From: Lysobacterales bacterium
GTDB taxonomy: Bacteria > Pseudomonadota > Gammaproteobacteria > Xanthomonadales > SZUA-36
Reading direction: 5' to 3'
Assembly: GCA_026196445.1 (NCBI GenBank)
Contig: JAPHTE010000270.1
Span: 1-6,499, forward strand
DNA length: 6,499 nucleotides
Positions 1-5,952 of this stretch are shown here, one piece after another (within the stretch, counting starts at the first letter, position 1; every line of letters begins with the position of its first letter). A model generated the notes under the pieces. It saw only the letters and a program-made list of their open reading frames with translations, was not told the origin of the DNA and searched no databases. Both the position numbers and the translations under genes were made by a program.

Positions 1-878
1 AGACTGCGGCGGTTGGGTTCGAACAGGTATAGTTCAGCAGAAGGTTCTGTCTGCCCAAAGCCCGGCACCAGTTCGTCGTAACGAGGTGTGGACGGCTGTT
101 CCATGGCCTGTGCCGACAGCATCAGGCTTGAGCGTGCGCCGACATCCGCCATGAATTTCAGGTCAGCAGCCCTGGATTCATAAGCGGAAGGCTTCAGTGA
201 CTCCCCGCTGCCGGACTGGCGTGAAGCGTGGTCCTGGTAACTGGCGCCACCACTAAAACCAAAGCCCTGCTTGCCACCGCTGGTGCGTACATTGAATACG
301 AGACCGTCATCCACGCTGTCGTAGCTGCCGTAAAAACTGCTCTCCTGTTGCCAATCCAGGTCAGTGTAGCCGGGCTCATAGGTCAGAATATTCAACACAC
401 CACCCATCGCGTCGGCGCCGTACAGGGAACCCTGGGAGCCACGCACCACTTCCATGCGCCGCGTGGCGAAAGAATCCACCAGGCCGAGGTACTGGTTGGG
501 CGCGTTGCGGAAAAGCGCATTGTTCAGGCGGATGCCATCGACCATGTGCAGCACCTGTGAGCCTTTCAGGCCACGGATAATCGGGATACCCTGGCCAGGT
601 GTCGTTTGCTGAAAAAATGCGCCGGGCGCGCCACGCAACATTTCCGCAATCACGTCGGGGGCGCTTTCACGAATGGCCTCTTCGTCGATGGCGGTAACCG
701 CGGCCGCTATATCGATGTCCCGCTTGCTGCTGCGGGTCGCCGTGACGTGCACCTGCTCCTGGATATCGCTTTCGTACAGGTCTTCACCGGGGGCATCATC
801 CGCCCACACCGGTGGTACTTGGAACAGCAACAGGAAAAAGGGCGAAACCAGCAGCCCCGCCCGCAGGTAATTGGTCAT
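1..878 (-). CDS. TonB-dependent outer-membrane receptor, N-terminal part (cut by window edge)
   Basis: Active transporter of the outer membrane, energised through TonB, that imports a scarce ligand such as an iron chelate, haem or cofactor. The reading frame is open from the ATG at 878 to base 1: 292 codons, no stop. An in-frame TAA lies directly before this ATG (879-881), so no longer start is possible in this frame; the ribosome site is weak. Residues 1-26 form a signal peptide ending in VWA. Residues 39-49 (IQEQVHVTATR) resemble a TonB box. The plug follows, with LRGAPGAFF (81-89), the PIIRGLKGSQ strand (99-108), MVDGIRLN (112-119) and the family hallmark MEVVRGSQGSLYGADAMGGVLNI (142-164). 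From about residue 170 the barrel begins. Full-length members usually have 600-900 residues, so most of the barrel is outside. Ligand not identifiable; surE lies 192 bases upstream on the same strand. Family assignment is firm, substrate open. Confidence 0.93.
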   Translation of the reverse strand, partial: MTNYLRAGLLVSPFFLLLFQVPPVWADDAPGEDLYESDIQEQVHVTATRSSKRDIDIAAAVTAIDEEAIRESAPDVIAEMLRGAPGAFFQQTTPGQGIPIIRGLKGSQVLHMVDGIRLNNALFRNAPNQYLGLVDSFATRRMEVVRGSQGSLYGADAMGGVLNILTYEPGYTDLDWQQESSFYGSYDSVDDGLVFNVRTSGGKQGFGFSGGASYQDHASRQSGSGESLKPSAYESRAADLKFMADVGARSSLMLSAQAMEQPSTPRYDELVPGFGQTEPSAELYLFEPNRRS

Positions 879-975
879 TTAGTGTGAACAGGCCCTAGTC
901 AAATACAGTGATCTGAAGCAGCGCGTATTTTGCCATAAAAATGCTGTGAGTTGGCGCTGGGCCGGATAGTCATTC

Positions 976-1040
976 CCGGGACACGCCGTATATACATCCC
1001 TGTAGGCTCGATCGCGACTCCCTGTCGCTCACGGTCCCGG
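976..1040. other. Structured intergenic element: outer stem enclosing two TCCC-loop hairpins
   Basis: Seen in the sequence: CCGGGA (976-981) pairs with TCCCGG (1035-1040). After a four-base bulge, CCGT (986-989) pairs with ACGG (1031-1034). Inside lie two hairpins: TACA/TGTA (993-996 with 1001-1004, loop TCCC) and GCGAC/GTCGC (1014-1018 with 1024-1028, loop TCCCT). The result is a three-way junction whose two loops share the same sequence. It sits after the surE stop and before the TonB-receptor start, both on the minus strand, so it would be in a surE trailer or the receptor leader. There is no U-run, so it is not a standard intrinsic terminator. From memory, similar dispersed palindromes ending in ACGGCGTGTCCC recur between genes of marine gammaproteobacteria; only one copy is in this window, so that is unproven here. 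Confidence 0.6.
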
Positions 1041-1070
1041 ATAACGACCATCTCGGCCCAGCCAAATAAG

Positions 1071-1916
1071 TTACGCATTGATGTTCAGTCCTTTCAGCCG
1101 CTGGTGCAGTTCCTGCGCCTCTTCTGCTGGCGGGTTCCAACTGGGCTTGACTGCCGAAACCGTTATATAGCCTTCCAGGTGGGCACGCACGTCGCCGTCC
1201 GAATCACGCGGTTGGTCAGGGTTGACACCCAATTTGTAGCCGGGCACCAGTTGACCGGTTTCCGTGCAGTGGCGGTATACCAGTTCGACGATGTGCCCGC
1301 CTGAAATTTCGGGGTGCAATACACCCCTGATCTTGTCCCGTGGCAGGGCAGGGTAGTTGATGTTGAGAAGAACACTCATCGGCAGCAGGCGGCCGCCGGG
1401 TTCTTTCGATTCGAGCAGGGATTCCACGACCGAGCGGGTAAACACCGCCGCAGGCTCGAGCACATCGTGCGTGCTGGGGAAACGGCGCGGTGCGTGGTTG
1501 GCTTCTGCCGGTATCAAGCCGGCGGATACAGCGATCGACGGCACACCCAGGATGGCAGCGATCGCGGCAGCGCCAAAGGTGCCTGAGATATGCAGGTCCG
1601 TTCCAAGGTTTGGGCCGAAGTTGATACCCGAGATCACCAGGTCCGGAGGGTCGTTGTGCAATATGTGGCGCAAGGCAACCAGCACCGTGTCAGCTGGTTG
1701 ACCGTCGAGGTGCCAGCTCGTTTCCTCGGTCTGCTGCAGGGACAGGTTCCTGCGGCTGGTCACGCCCATTCCCGTAGCGCTGCGCTCGTCACTGGGTGCC
1801 ACCGTGGAGATGTTGTAACCGGCTTCCCTCAGGACGCGCTGCAAGGTGCGGATACCAGGTGCGGCGTGTCCGTCATCGTTGGTCAGCAGAATATGCAGGG
1901 GAGCAGCGGAATCCAT
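1071..1916 (-). CDS. surE: SurE-family 5'/3'-nucleotidase, divergent member
   Basis: SurE proteins are cytoplasmic, metal-dependent phosphatases that remove phosphate from nucleoside monophosphates. The 281-residue product opens with the hallmark ILLTNDDG (9-16), giving the metal ligands Asp14 and Asp15. It continues with APSDERS (40-46), where Ser46 lines up with the usual serine ligand, GQPADTV (72-78, family GTPADCV) and DLVISGINFGPNLG (92-105) with ligand Asn99. SGTFGAAAIAAILG (111-124) matches the family SGTVGAAMEG segment, but its usual Glu-Gly is replaced. The tail keeps the LLNINYP strand and the GYITVSAVKPSW strand. Length is about 25-30 residues more than E. coli SurE (253), mostly after residue 130. 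A GGGAG ribosome site (1929-1933) lies 12 bases before the ATG, a little far. The gene is not beside pcm, nlpD or rpoS as in enterobacteria, so it may be a second, specialised copy. Fold and ligands are clear; the physiological substrate is unknown. Confidence 0.9.
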   Translation of the reverse strand: MDSAAPLHILLTNDDGHAAPGIRTLQRVLREAGYNISTVAPSDERSATGMGVTSRRNLSLQQTEETSWHLDGQPADTVLVALRHILHNDPPDLVISGINFGPNLGTDLHISGTFGAAAIAAILGVPSIAVSAGLIPAEANHAPRRFPSTHDVLEPAAVFTRSVVESLLESKEPGGRLLPMSVLLNINYPALPRDKIRGVLHPEISGGHIVELVYRHCTETGQLVPGYKLGVNPDQPRDSDGDVRAHLEGYITVSAVKPSWNPPAEEAQELHQRLKGLNINA

Positions 1917-2021
1917 ACGGGTATTTTACTCCCTATTGCATACCTGGTAGCAGCTAAGCGGTGCAGATATTCCTGATAAAAACACGGTAAACTGGCATCT
2001 GTATGTTACAAATTACTCCTT

Positions 2022-2029
2022 GGGGGAGA
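2022..2029 (+). promoter_or_regulatory. Ribosome binding site fixing the start of the barrel gene
   Basis: A strong purine run, GGGGGAGA, ends eight bases before the ATG at 2038. It overlaps codons 2 and 3 that would follow an in-frame TTG at 2020, so that TTG is unlikely to be used. Starting at 2038 also puts the hydrophobic signal peptide at the very N-terminus. Confidence 0.75.
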
Positions 2030-2037
2030 AATCATTT

Positions 2038-2967
2038 ATGGGTAGATTCTTAATCGCTTTAACCGTTATTTGCGCCTTTGCTTTCACTGGCTACACAGCG
2101 TCAGCTGATGAAGTGGCTCCAGAAGCGGCCCGTGCCGATAAGTCTCTGGATCAAATCGGTGAGGATATGATAAACCCGGTAAGTGCGATCAGCTACATTG
2201 GGGTCGACCTTGAATACGGTACTTACAAGGGTGATTTGCCGGGGGCAAGTGATCAGACCAGTGAAACATACCTGTTTCGGCCTTCGGTTGGTATACCGCT
2301 TGCCAATGGCAGGAATATCCTTATGCGCGCAACGGTTCCAATGATGGCGAATGAACCCAAGTACGTAGCTGACAGGGAGTACTATGATTTTCTTGTCCGG
2401 CAAAAGGCAGATACCCTGTCCACGGACGGTGCATTCGAAACCGGACACCCGTTCATGGGTGATCTCAGCTACGATTTTGCCTTTGGCGGTGTCAGCGATC
2501 ATGGTTGGATCAGTATGTATGGGGTCGCCGGTGTCCAGGCCACCGCCAAGGATACTTCAGCCGCGAGGGGGCAATACCTGCTGGGACCGGAAATCGCCTT
2601 TGGAAAAGTCACTGAATGGGGGGTCATTGGAACCTGGCTGACACACATGGTTGACGTCGCTGGTAAAAACCCGGCGGGGATTGATACTCAACTGACATCG
2701 GCAAAAATCTTTTTTACCTACAGCCTGGGAAATGGCTGGCAGGTTTTTTCAAACCCGACGATCACCTATGATTGGGAAGCAGCCGGCGGTAACAAGCTGT
2801 TGTTGCCGATCGGTGGTGGTGTTTCAAAGGTCACCCGGATCGGAAATATGCCCTTGAGCCTGGCCCTGGAAATCCAGAATTACATAGTGAGTCCTGACGC
2901 ATTTGGCCCGGAATGGCGACTAAGATTCAATGTGACCCCCGTTTTTCCGAACCTGTTCCGGAAGTGA
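2038..2967 (+). CDS. Outer-membrane beta-barrel protein of the PF13557-like 'putative transporter' kind
   Basis: Probable outer-membrane channel or barrel of unknown cargo, 309 residues from the ATG that follows a strong ribosome site. Residues 1-23 form a signal peptide (charged start, core LIALTVICAFAF, cleavage after ASA). The mature start has LDQIGEDMINPVSAIS (37-52). The rest alternates polar and hydrophobic residues with aromatic ends, as in barrel strands: RPSVGIPL, ILMRATVPMM, GDLSYDFAFG, GQYLLGPEIAFG, WGVIGTWLTHMVDVAG, NGWQVFSNPTITYDWE, PIGGGVSKV and GPEWRLRFNVTPVFP. This order matches, from memory, a family often mislabelled 'neuromedin U' and related to the MetA-pathway phenol-degradation barrels. 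It ends in FPNLFRK rather than the terminal aromatic typical of many barrels. The next gene starts 56 bases downstream on the same strand with no terminator visible, so the two are probably co-transcribed. No convincing promoter seen in 1917-2037. Confidence 0.8.
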   Translation: MGRFLIALTVICAFAFTGYTASADEVAPEAARADKSLDQIGEDMINPVSAISYIGVDLEYGTYKGDLPGASDQTSETYLFRPSVGIPLANGRNILMRATVPMMANEPKYVADREYYDFLVRQKADTLSTDGAFETGHPFMGDLSYDFAFGGVSDHGWISMYGVAGVQATAKDTSAARGQYLLGPEIAFGKVTEWGVIGTWLTHMVDVAGKNPAGIDTQLTSAKIFFTYSLGNGWQVFSNPTITYDWEAAGGNKLLLPIGGGVSKVTRIGNMPLSLALEIQNYIVSPDAFGPEWRLRFNVTPVFPNLFRK

Positions 2968-3023
2968 TCTACACTTCGTTTGCCGACTATCGGGGTTGGA
3001 ATTTAATCACAGGAAAATAGCCC

Positions 3024-3803
3024 ATGAAGTCATCAATTTTTGCCAAATGGGCCCGCGGCCACCGGTTTGACTCACACGTGGTTCTGCCTGGCGTGCTGAG
3101 TCTGCTGCTGATGGGCATGTATTTCTCCGGCAATGCCTGGCTGCAGAATATCGTGGCCCCCCGCATGGATAGCATGCCACTTTTTTCCGCGCGGGAATTT
3201 GGCGCCCTGGAATTGCTGCAGAACTTCTTCCTGTTGTGTGTCGTCCTTTATTCAATCCGCTGTTTTCTGGTTGCCCGCGAGAGGCTGGTCAAGCTTGTGG
3301 CCCTGCTGCTCATTTTTGTCAGCGTGTTTACGTTTCTCGAGGAAATCGACTACGGCGCGCACTTTGTCGAGTACTTCACCGGTGAGCATGGTTCACTGGC
3401 ACAGGAAACGTGGGACCGGAACTGGCACAACAAGATAAACGCCAGCGGTGTTCAGAATGTCAGCTACGTGAAGCTCGCGGCAAACATTGGTTTGTTGTCC
3501 GGGTTTGTACTTGCGCCCTTGCTGCTTTCCTCTGTTCGTAACCGGACCATTCGTTTACTGGTGCCGTCCAGGTGGATGATTGCGACTGTCGTGCTGATCC
3601 TGCTGCTGGGGTTCCTGGCGCACTACCTCGATGATGCCGGCCATTCCATGATAGGTGGAAACCCCGGAATTCTGCATAAAAACATATCCGAATTCCGTGA
3701 GTTGAATATGTACTACGTTTTCCTGCTGTACGTGGCAATCCTCCATGAGCGGATCATTGCCCGGCAAAAGTTTCCGGATAGTGTTGGGTCCGATGCCGGG
3801 TAG
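3024..3803 (+). CDS. Uncharacterised six-helix inner-membrane protein with EEIDYG motif
   Basis: Not recognised as a named protein. The 259-residue product has no cleavable signal peptide and about six hydrophobic helices: 19-36, 60-83, 88-106, 152-171, 184-202 and 226-243. Polar residues cluster at helix ends: FLEEIDYG (104-111) with His113, NWHN (133-136), HYLDDAGH (200-207) and EFRE (223-226). From memory, a group of uncharacterised bacterial membrane proteins carries an EEISWGQ segment followed some 25-30 residues later by NLHN; the EEIDYG and NWHN of this protein have similar spacing and may be a variant. The acidic and histidine residues could bind a metal or form an active site, which is inference. 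AGGA (3011-3014) is a fair ribosome site nine bases before the ATG. It follows the barrel gene by 56 bases and converges on yheS, 84 bases away, where I find no clear intrinsic terminator for either gene. Confidence 0.8.
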   Translation: MKSSIFAKWARGHRFDSHVVLPGVLSLLLMGMYFSGNAWLQNIVAPRMDSMPLFSAREFGALELLQNFFLLCVVLYSIRCFLVARERLVKLVALLLIFVSVFTFLEEIDYGAHFVEYFTGEHGSLAQETWDRNWHNKINASGVQNVSYVKLAANIGLLSGFVLAPLLLSSVRNRTIRLLVPSRWMIATVVLILLLGFLAHYLDDAGHSMIGGNPGILHKNISEFRELNMYYVFLLYVAILHERIIARQKFPDSVGSDAG

Positions 3804-3887
3804 TGCGGTTTACCTGTCGATTTGAAATGAGGTCGTATAAATCCGGCTTATGACCCGGTGCTTAAGCGTGGTTGGGTACGATTTCTG

Positions 3888-5798
3888 TCAGAGATCCTGT
3901 TCTGCCTTTTCAAGATCCTCGCTGGCTTCCAGCCAGTCCCACTCCAGGGCCGCCAGCGTCTCTTTCAACTCTGCCTGCTCTTGGGTCAGGCGCATCATTT
4001 CCTGTTTGCGTGATGCGTCGGTATAAAGGGTCTCGTCGTGCAGGGTTTCTTCTACGGCATCGAGTTCTTTGCGGCGCGCAGACATCTTATTTTCGACCTT
4101 GCGCAACTTGTCGGTGAAAGGCTTGAGTTGCCGGCGCTTCAGCGCTTCCGCCTGGCGGGCCTGCTTGCGGCTGTTTGCGGACGGTTTTGGCGCCGCGGTG
4201 TCATCAGAATCCATTCCTGTCGATGCATCCTGCGCCTTCAGCCAGGCCGGGTAATCGTCCAGTGACTCCTTGAATTCACGGACGCGCCCGGCGTGCACGA
4301 TATAAAGTTCATCACAGACACTGCGCAACAGGTGCCGGTCATGTGAAATGACCAACAGTGCGCCGTTATACTCTGCAAGCGCGACGCTGAGTGCGTGGCG
4401 CATCTCCAGGTCCAGGTGGTTGGTGGGTTCGTCCAGCAGCAAAAGGTTGGGTTTTTGCAGCACCAGCAGGGCCAGTACCAGGCGTGCTTTCTCACCACCG
4501 GAAAAGGGCGCCACGGGTTCCGTCACGCGGTCGCCCCGGAACCCGAACTTACCGAGGTGGTTGCGCAGGTCGAGCTCACGCATCTCCGGCGCCTGTTGCT
4601 GCACGTGCCACAGCGGGCTGCAGTCCATGCGCAGCAATTCGAGTTGCTGTTGGGCGAAATAACCGCTCTGGGTGTAGTTGTTGACGGTGCGTTCCCCGCT
4701 TAAAAGGGTGCTGCCGTCGACCAGGGCCTTGACCAGCGTCGATTTACCGGCGCCGTTGGCACCGAGTAAACCGATACGGTCGCCGGCGCCGATGTGGAAG
4801 CGCAGGTCGCTGACCACATGGTGTGAGCCGTAGCCCAACACCGCGTCTTCCAGTTGCAGTAGCTGCTGCGGCTGTCGCTCCGGCTCCTGAAACTGGAAGT
4901 GGAATTGCGAGTCGACGTGCGCGGGCGCGATCCTGACCATGCGCTCGAGCATTTTCAGACGGCTCTGCGCCTGTTTCGCCTTGCTGGCTTTGTAGCGAAA
5001 ACGGTCCACGAATCCCTGCATGTGACGGATTTCTTTTTGTTGGCGGGTATACATGGCCTGTTGCAAAGCCAGTTGCTCTGCGCGCACGGCTTCGAACTGG
5101 CTGTAGTCGCCGGTGTAGGTCTTGAGTTCCTCGTGTTCGATATGGGCGATGTGGGTGCACAGCCCGTCCAGGAAGTCCCGGTCATGTGATATCAACAACA
5201 GGATGCCCTGGTACGAGCGCAGCCAGCGCTCCAGCCAGAAGATGGCCGGCAGGTCCAGGTGATTGGTGGGTTCATCCAGCAGCAGGATGTCGGAACGGCA
5301 CATCAGCGCCTGCGCCAGGTTCAGACGCATACGCCAGCCTCCGGAGAACTCGTTGACCGGTTTCCGCATGGCTTCGGCGGCAAACCCCAGCCCGTGCAAC
5401 AAGCGGGCGGCCCTGGTCTCGCCGGTATAGCCGTCGATGTTGTCCATCTGCTCGTACAGGGCGTGCAGGCGTTCATCGTGGCTGTCACCCGCTTCAAGTT
5501 TGGCGATGCGCGACTGCAGTTCACGCAGGCCCTGGTCGCCATCCATGACAAAATCCAGCGCCGACTGCCCGGAGCTTGGGCTTTCCTGGGCCACGTGGGC
5601 GATGACGTCCTTCGGGTTGAGCAGCAATTCCCCCGCATCGTGTTCCAGTTGGCCGCGGATCAGTGAAAACAACGAAGTTTTACCGCTGCCGTTGATGCCG
5701 ATAACACCCACGCGTTGCCCGGGGTGGGCCTGCAGGCTGGCGTCGGTGAACAGTAGCTTGTCGCCCCGTCGCAGTTCGATGTGTTTCAGTTGTAGCAT
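3888..5798 (-). CDS. yheS: ABC-F family ATPase YheS (ribosome-associated)
   Basis: Soluble ABC-F protein with two ATPase domains and no membrane part. Such proteins bind the ribosomal E site and modulate translation; YheS is the least understood of the E. coli set. The 636 residues match E. coli YheS (637) in order and length. Domain 1: Walker A GINGSGKT (34-41), signature SGGWRMRLNLAQAL (152-165), Walker B and catalytic Glu in LLLDEPTNHLD (172-182, Glu176), H-loop His205. The inter-domain linker, rich in Gln and basic residues (about 235-295), includes RFRYKASKAKQAQSR (266-280), the part that reaches into the ribosome. Domain 2: Walker A GANGAGKS (346-353), signature SGGEKARLVLAL (433-444), LLLDEPTNHLD (453-463, Glu457), His486. 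A charged coiled coil occupies about 540-636. All ATPase residues are present. The ATG at 5798 lacks an obvious Shine-Dalgarno sequence. Transcribed alone, with a -10 box 39 bases upstream. Confidence 0.96.
   Translation of the reverse strand: MLQLKHIELRRGDKLLFTDASLQAHPGQRVGVIGINGSGKTSLFSLIRGQLEHDAGELLLNPKDVIAHVAQESPSSGQSALDFVMDGDQGLRELQSRIAKLEAGDSHDERLHALYEQMDNIDGYTGETRAARLLHGLGFAAEAMRKPVNEFSGGWRMRLNLAQALMCRSDILLLDEPTNHLDLPAIFWLERWLRSYQGILLLISHDRDFLDGLCTHIAHIEHEELKTYTGDYSQFEAVRAEQLALQQAMYTRQQKEIRHMQGFVDRFRYKASKAKQAQSRLKMLERMVRIAPAHVDSQFHFQFQEPERQPQQLLQLEDAVLGYGSHHVVSDLRFHIGAGDRIGLLGANGAGKSTLVKALVDGSTLLSGERTVNNYTQSGYFAQQQLELLRMDCSPLWHVQQQAPEMRELDLRNHLGKFGFRGDRVTEPVAPFSGGEKARLVLALLVLQKPNLLLLDEPTNHLDLEMRHALSVALAEYNGALLVISHDRHLLRSVCDELYIVHAGRVREFKESLDDYPAWLKAQDASTGMDSDDTAAPKPSANSRKQARQAEALKRRQLKPFTDKLRKVENKMSARRKELDAVEETLHDETLYTDASRKQEMMRLTQEQAELKETLAALEWDWLEASEDLEKAEQDL
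4407..4441. repeat. Direct repeat, copy in the second ATPase domain of yheS
   Basis: These 35 bases match 5250-5284 at 33 positions; the differences are at 4419 and 4431. They encode the end of Walker B and the D-loop of domain 2. The copies are 843 bases apart, a multiple of three. Confidence 0.85.
5250..5284. repeat. Direct repeat, copy in the first ATPase domain of yheS
   Basis: Partner of 4407-4441, with two mismatches in 35 bases. It encodes the same Walker B and D-loop residues in domain 1. The similarity reflects the shared DEPTNHLD protein motif plus unusually similar codon choice. Confidence 0.85.
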
Positions 5799-5815
5799 TG
5801 AGTGGTTCTGTCGGG

Positions 5816-5855
5816 GTGCCAGCCTGAAAATGGGGCATTATACGGCAGCTGGCAC
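5816..5855. promoter_or_regulatory. Inverted repeat flanking the yheS -10 box (possible operator)
   Basis: GTGCCAGC (5816-5823) and its exact reverse complement GCTGGCAC (5848-5855) stand 24 bases apart, centre to centre 32 bases, about three helical turns. The -10 box lies between them. A dimeric or looping regulator could bind here. The arms could also pair in RNA read from the plus strand, so the function is a guess. Confidence 0.4.
5837..5842 (-). promoter_or_regulatory. Probable -10 box of the yheS promoter
   Basis: On the minus strand this reads TATAAT, a perfect sigma-70 -10 hexamer, 38 bases before the yheS ATG; transcription would begin near 5830. No good -35 hexamer lies at 16-18 bases (GTGTCC at 18 is the nearest). 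TTGACT occurs but 25 bases away, too far. The weak -35 suggests help from an activator or low basal output. Confidence 0.5.
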
Positions 5856-5922
5856 AATCCGGACACGAGTCAATCGGCCAGGTGGGGTAAACTTGGGACA
5901 AGGTCCAAACAAGGGGCAGCAC

Positions 5923-5952
5923 GTGAAACAAACTGCAGCCAGTCGTTCATGA
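5923..5952 (+). CDS. Possible 9-codon leader ORF coupled to the next gene
   Basis: A GTG at 5923 follows AGGGG (5912-5916) at a six-base spacing. It opens a nine-residue ORF, read VKQTAASRS (initiator would be Met), ending in TGA at 5950-5952. This TGA overlaps the ATG of the next gene as ATGA. The next gene has no ribosome site of its own, so ribosomes finishing here could restart there. It may only supply ribosomes to the downstream start; no attenuation signal or repeated codon is visible in it. Real translation is unproven. Confidence 0.4.
   Translation: MKQTAASRS

Noticed and set aside
951..1304. A 117-codon plus-strand frame running through the structured element into surE
   Set aside because: It crosses the hairpin element and the antisense of surE, and its translation shows no recognisable domain.
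2020..2037. An upstream in-frame TTG start adding six residues to the barrel protein
   Set aside because: The TTG is overlapped by the Shine-Dalgarno sequence that serves the ATG at 2038, and the extension would put charged residues before the signal peptide without need.
1917..2037. Promoters for surE and the barrel gene in the divergent gap
   Set aside because: TATGTT (2002-2007) and a few AT-rich words exist, but none has a matching -35 hexamer at a usable distance.
2049..2073. Lipoprotein signal (Cys12 in the barrel protein N-terminus)
   Set aside because: The residues before Cys12 are Val-Ile rather than a small Ala/Gly/Ser at -1, and a good signal peptidase I site (ASA) follows.
3804..3887. 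Intrinsic terminator between the convergent six-helix gene and yheS
   Set aside because: Only weak pairings are present (CCGG/CCGG with an eight-base loop, the palindrome GCTTAAGC) and neither is followed by a T-run on either strand.
4391..4703. Open frames on the plus strand across yheS, and similar antisense frames over surE and the receptor gene
   Set aside because: They lie opposite strongly recognisable proteins, have low-complexity Arg/Ser/Cys or Gln/His-rich translations typical of antisense frames in GC-rich genes, and match no family I know.
5893..5908. Small imperfect hairpin TTGGGACAAGGTCCAA upstream of the leader ORF
   Set aside because: It needs a bulge or a mismatch, is short, and has no further support; it could be a weak operator but cannot be told from chance.
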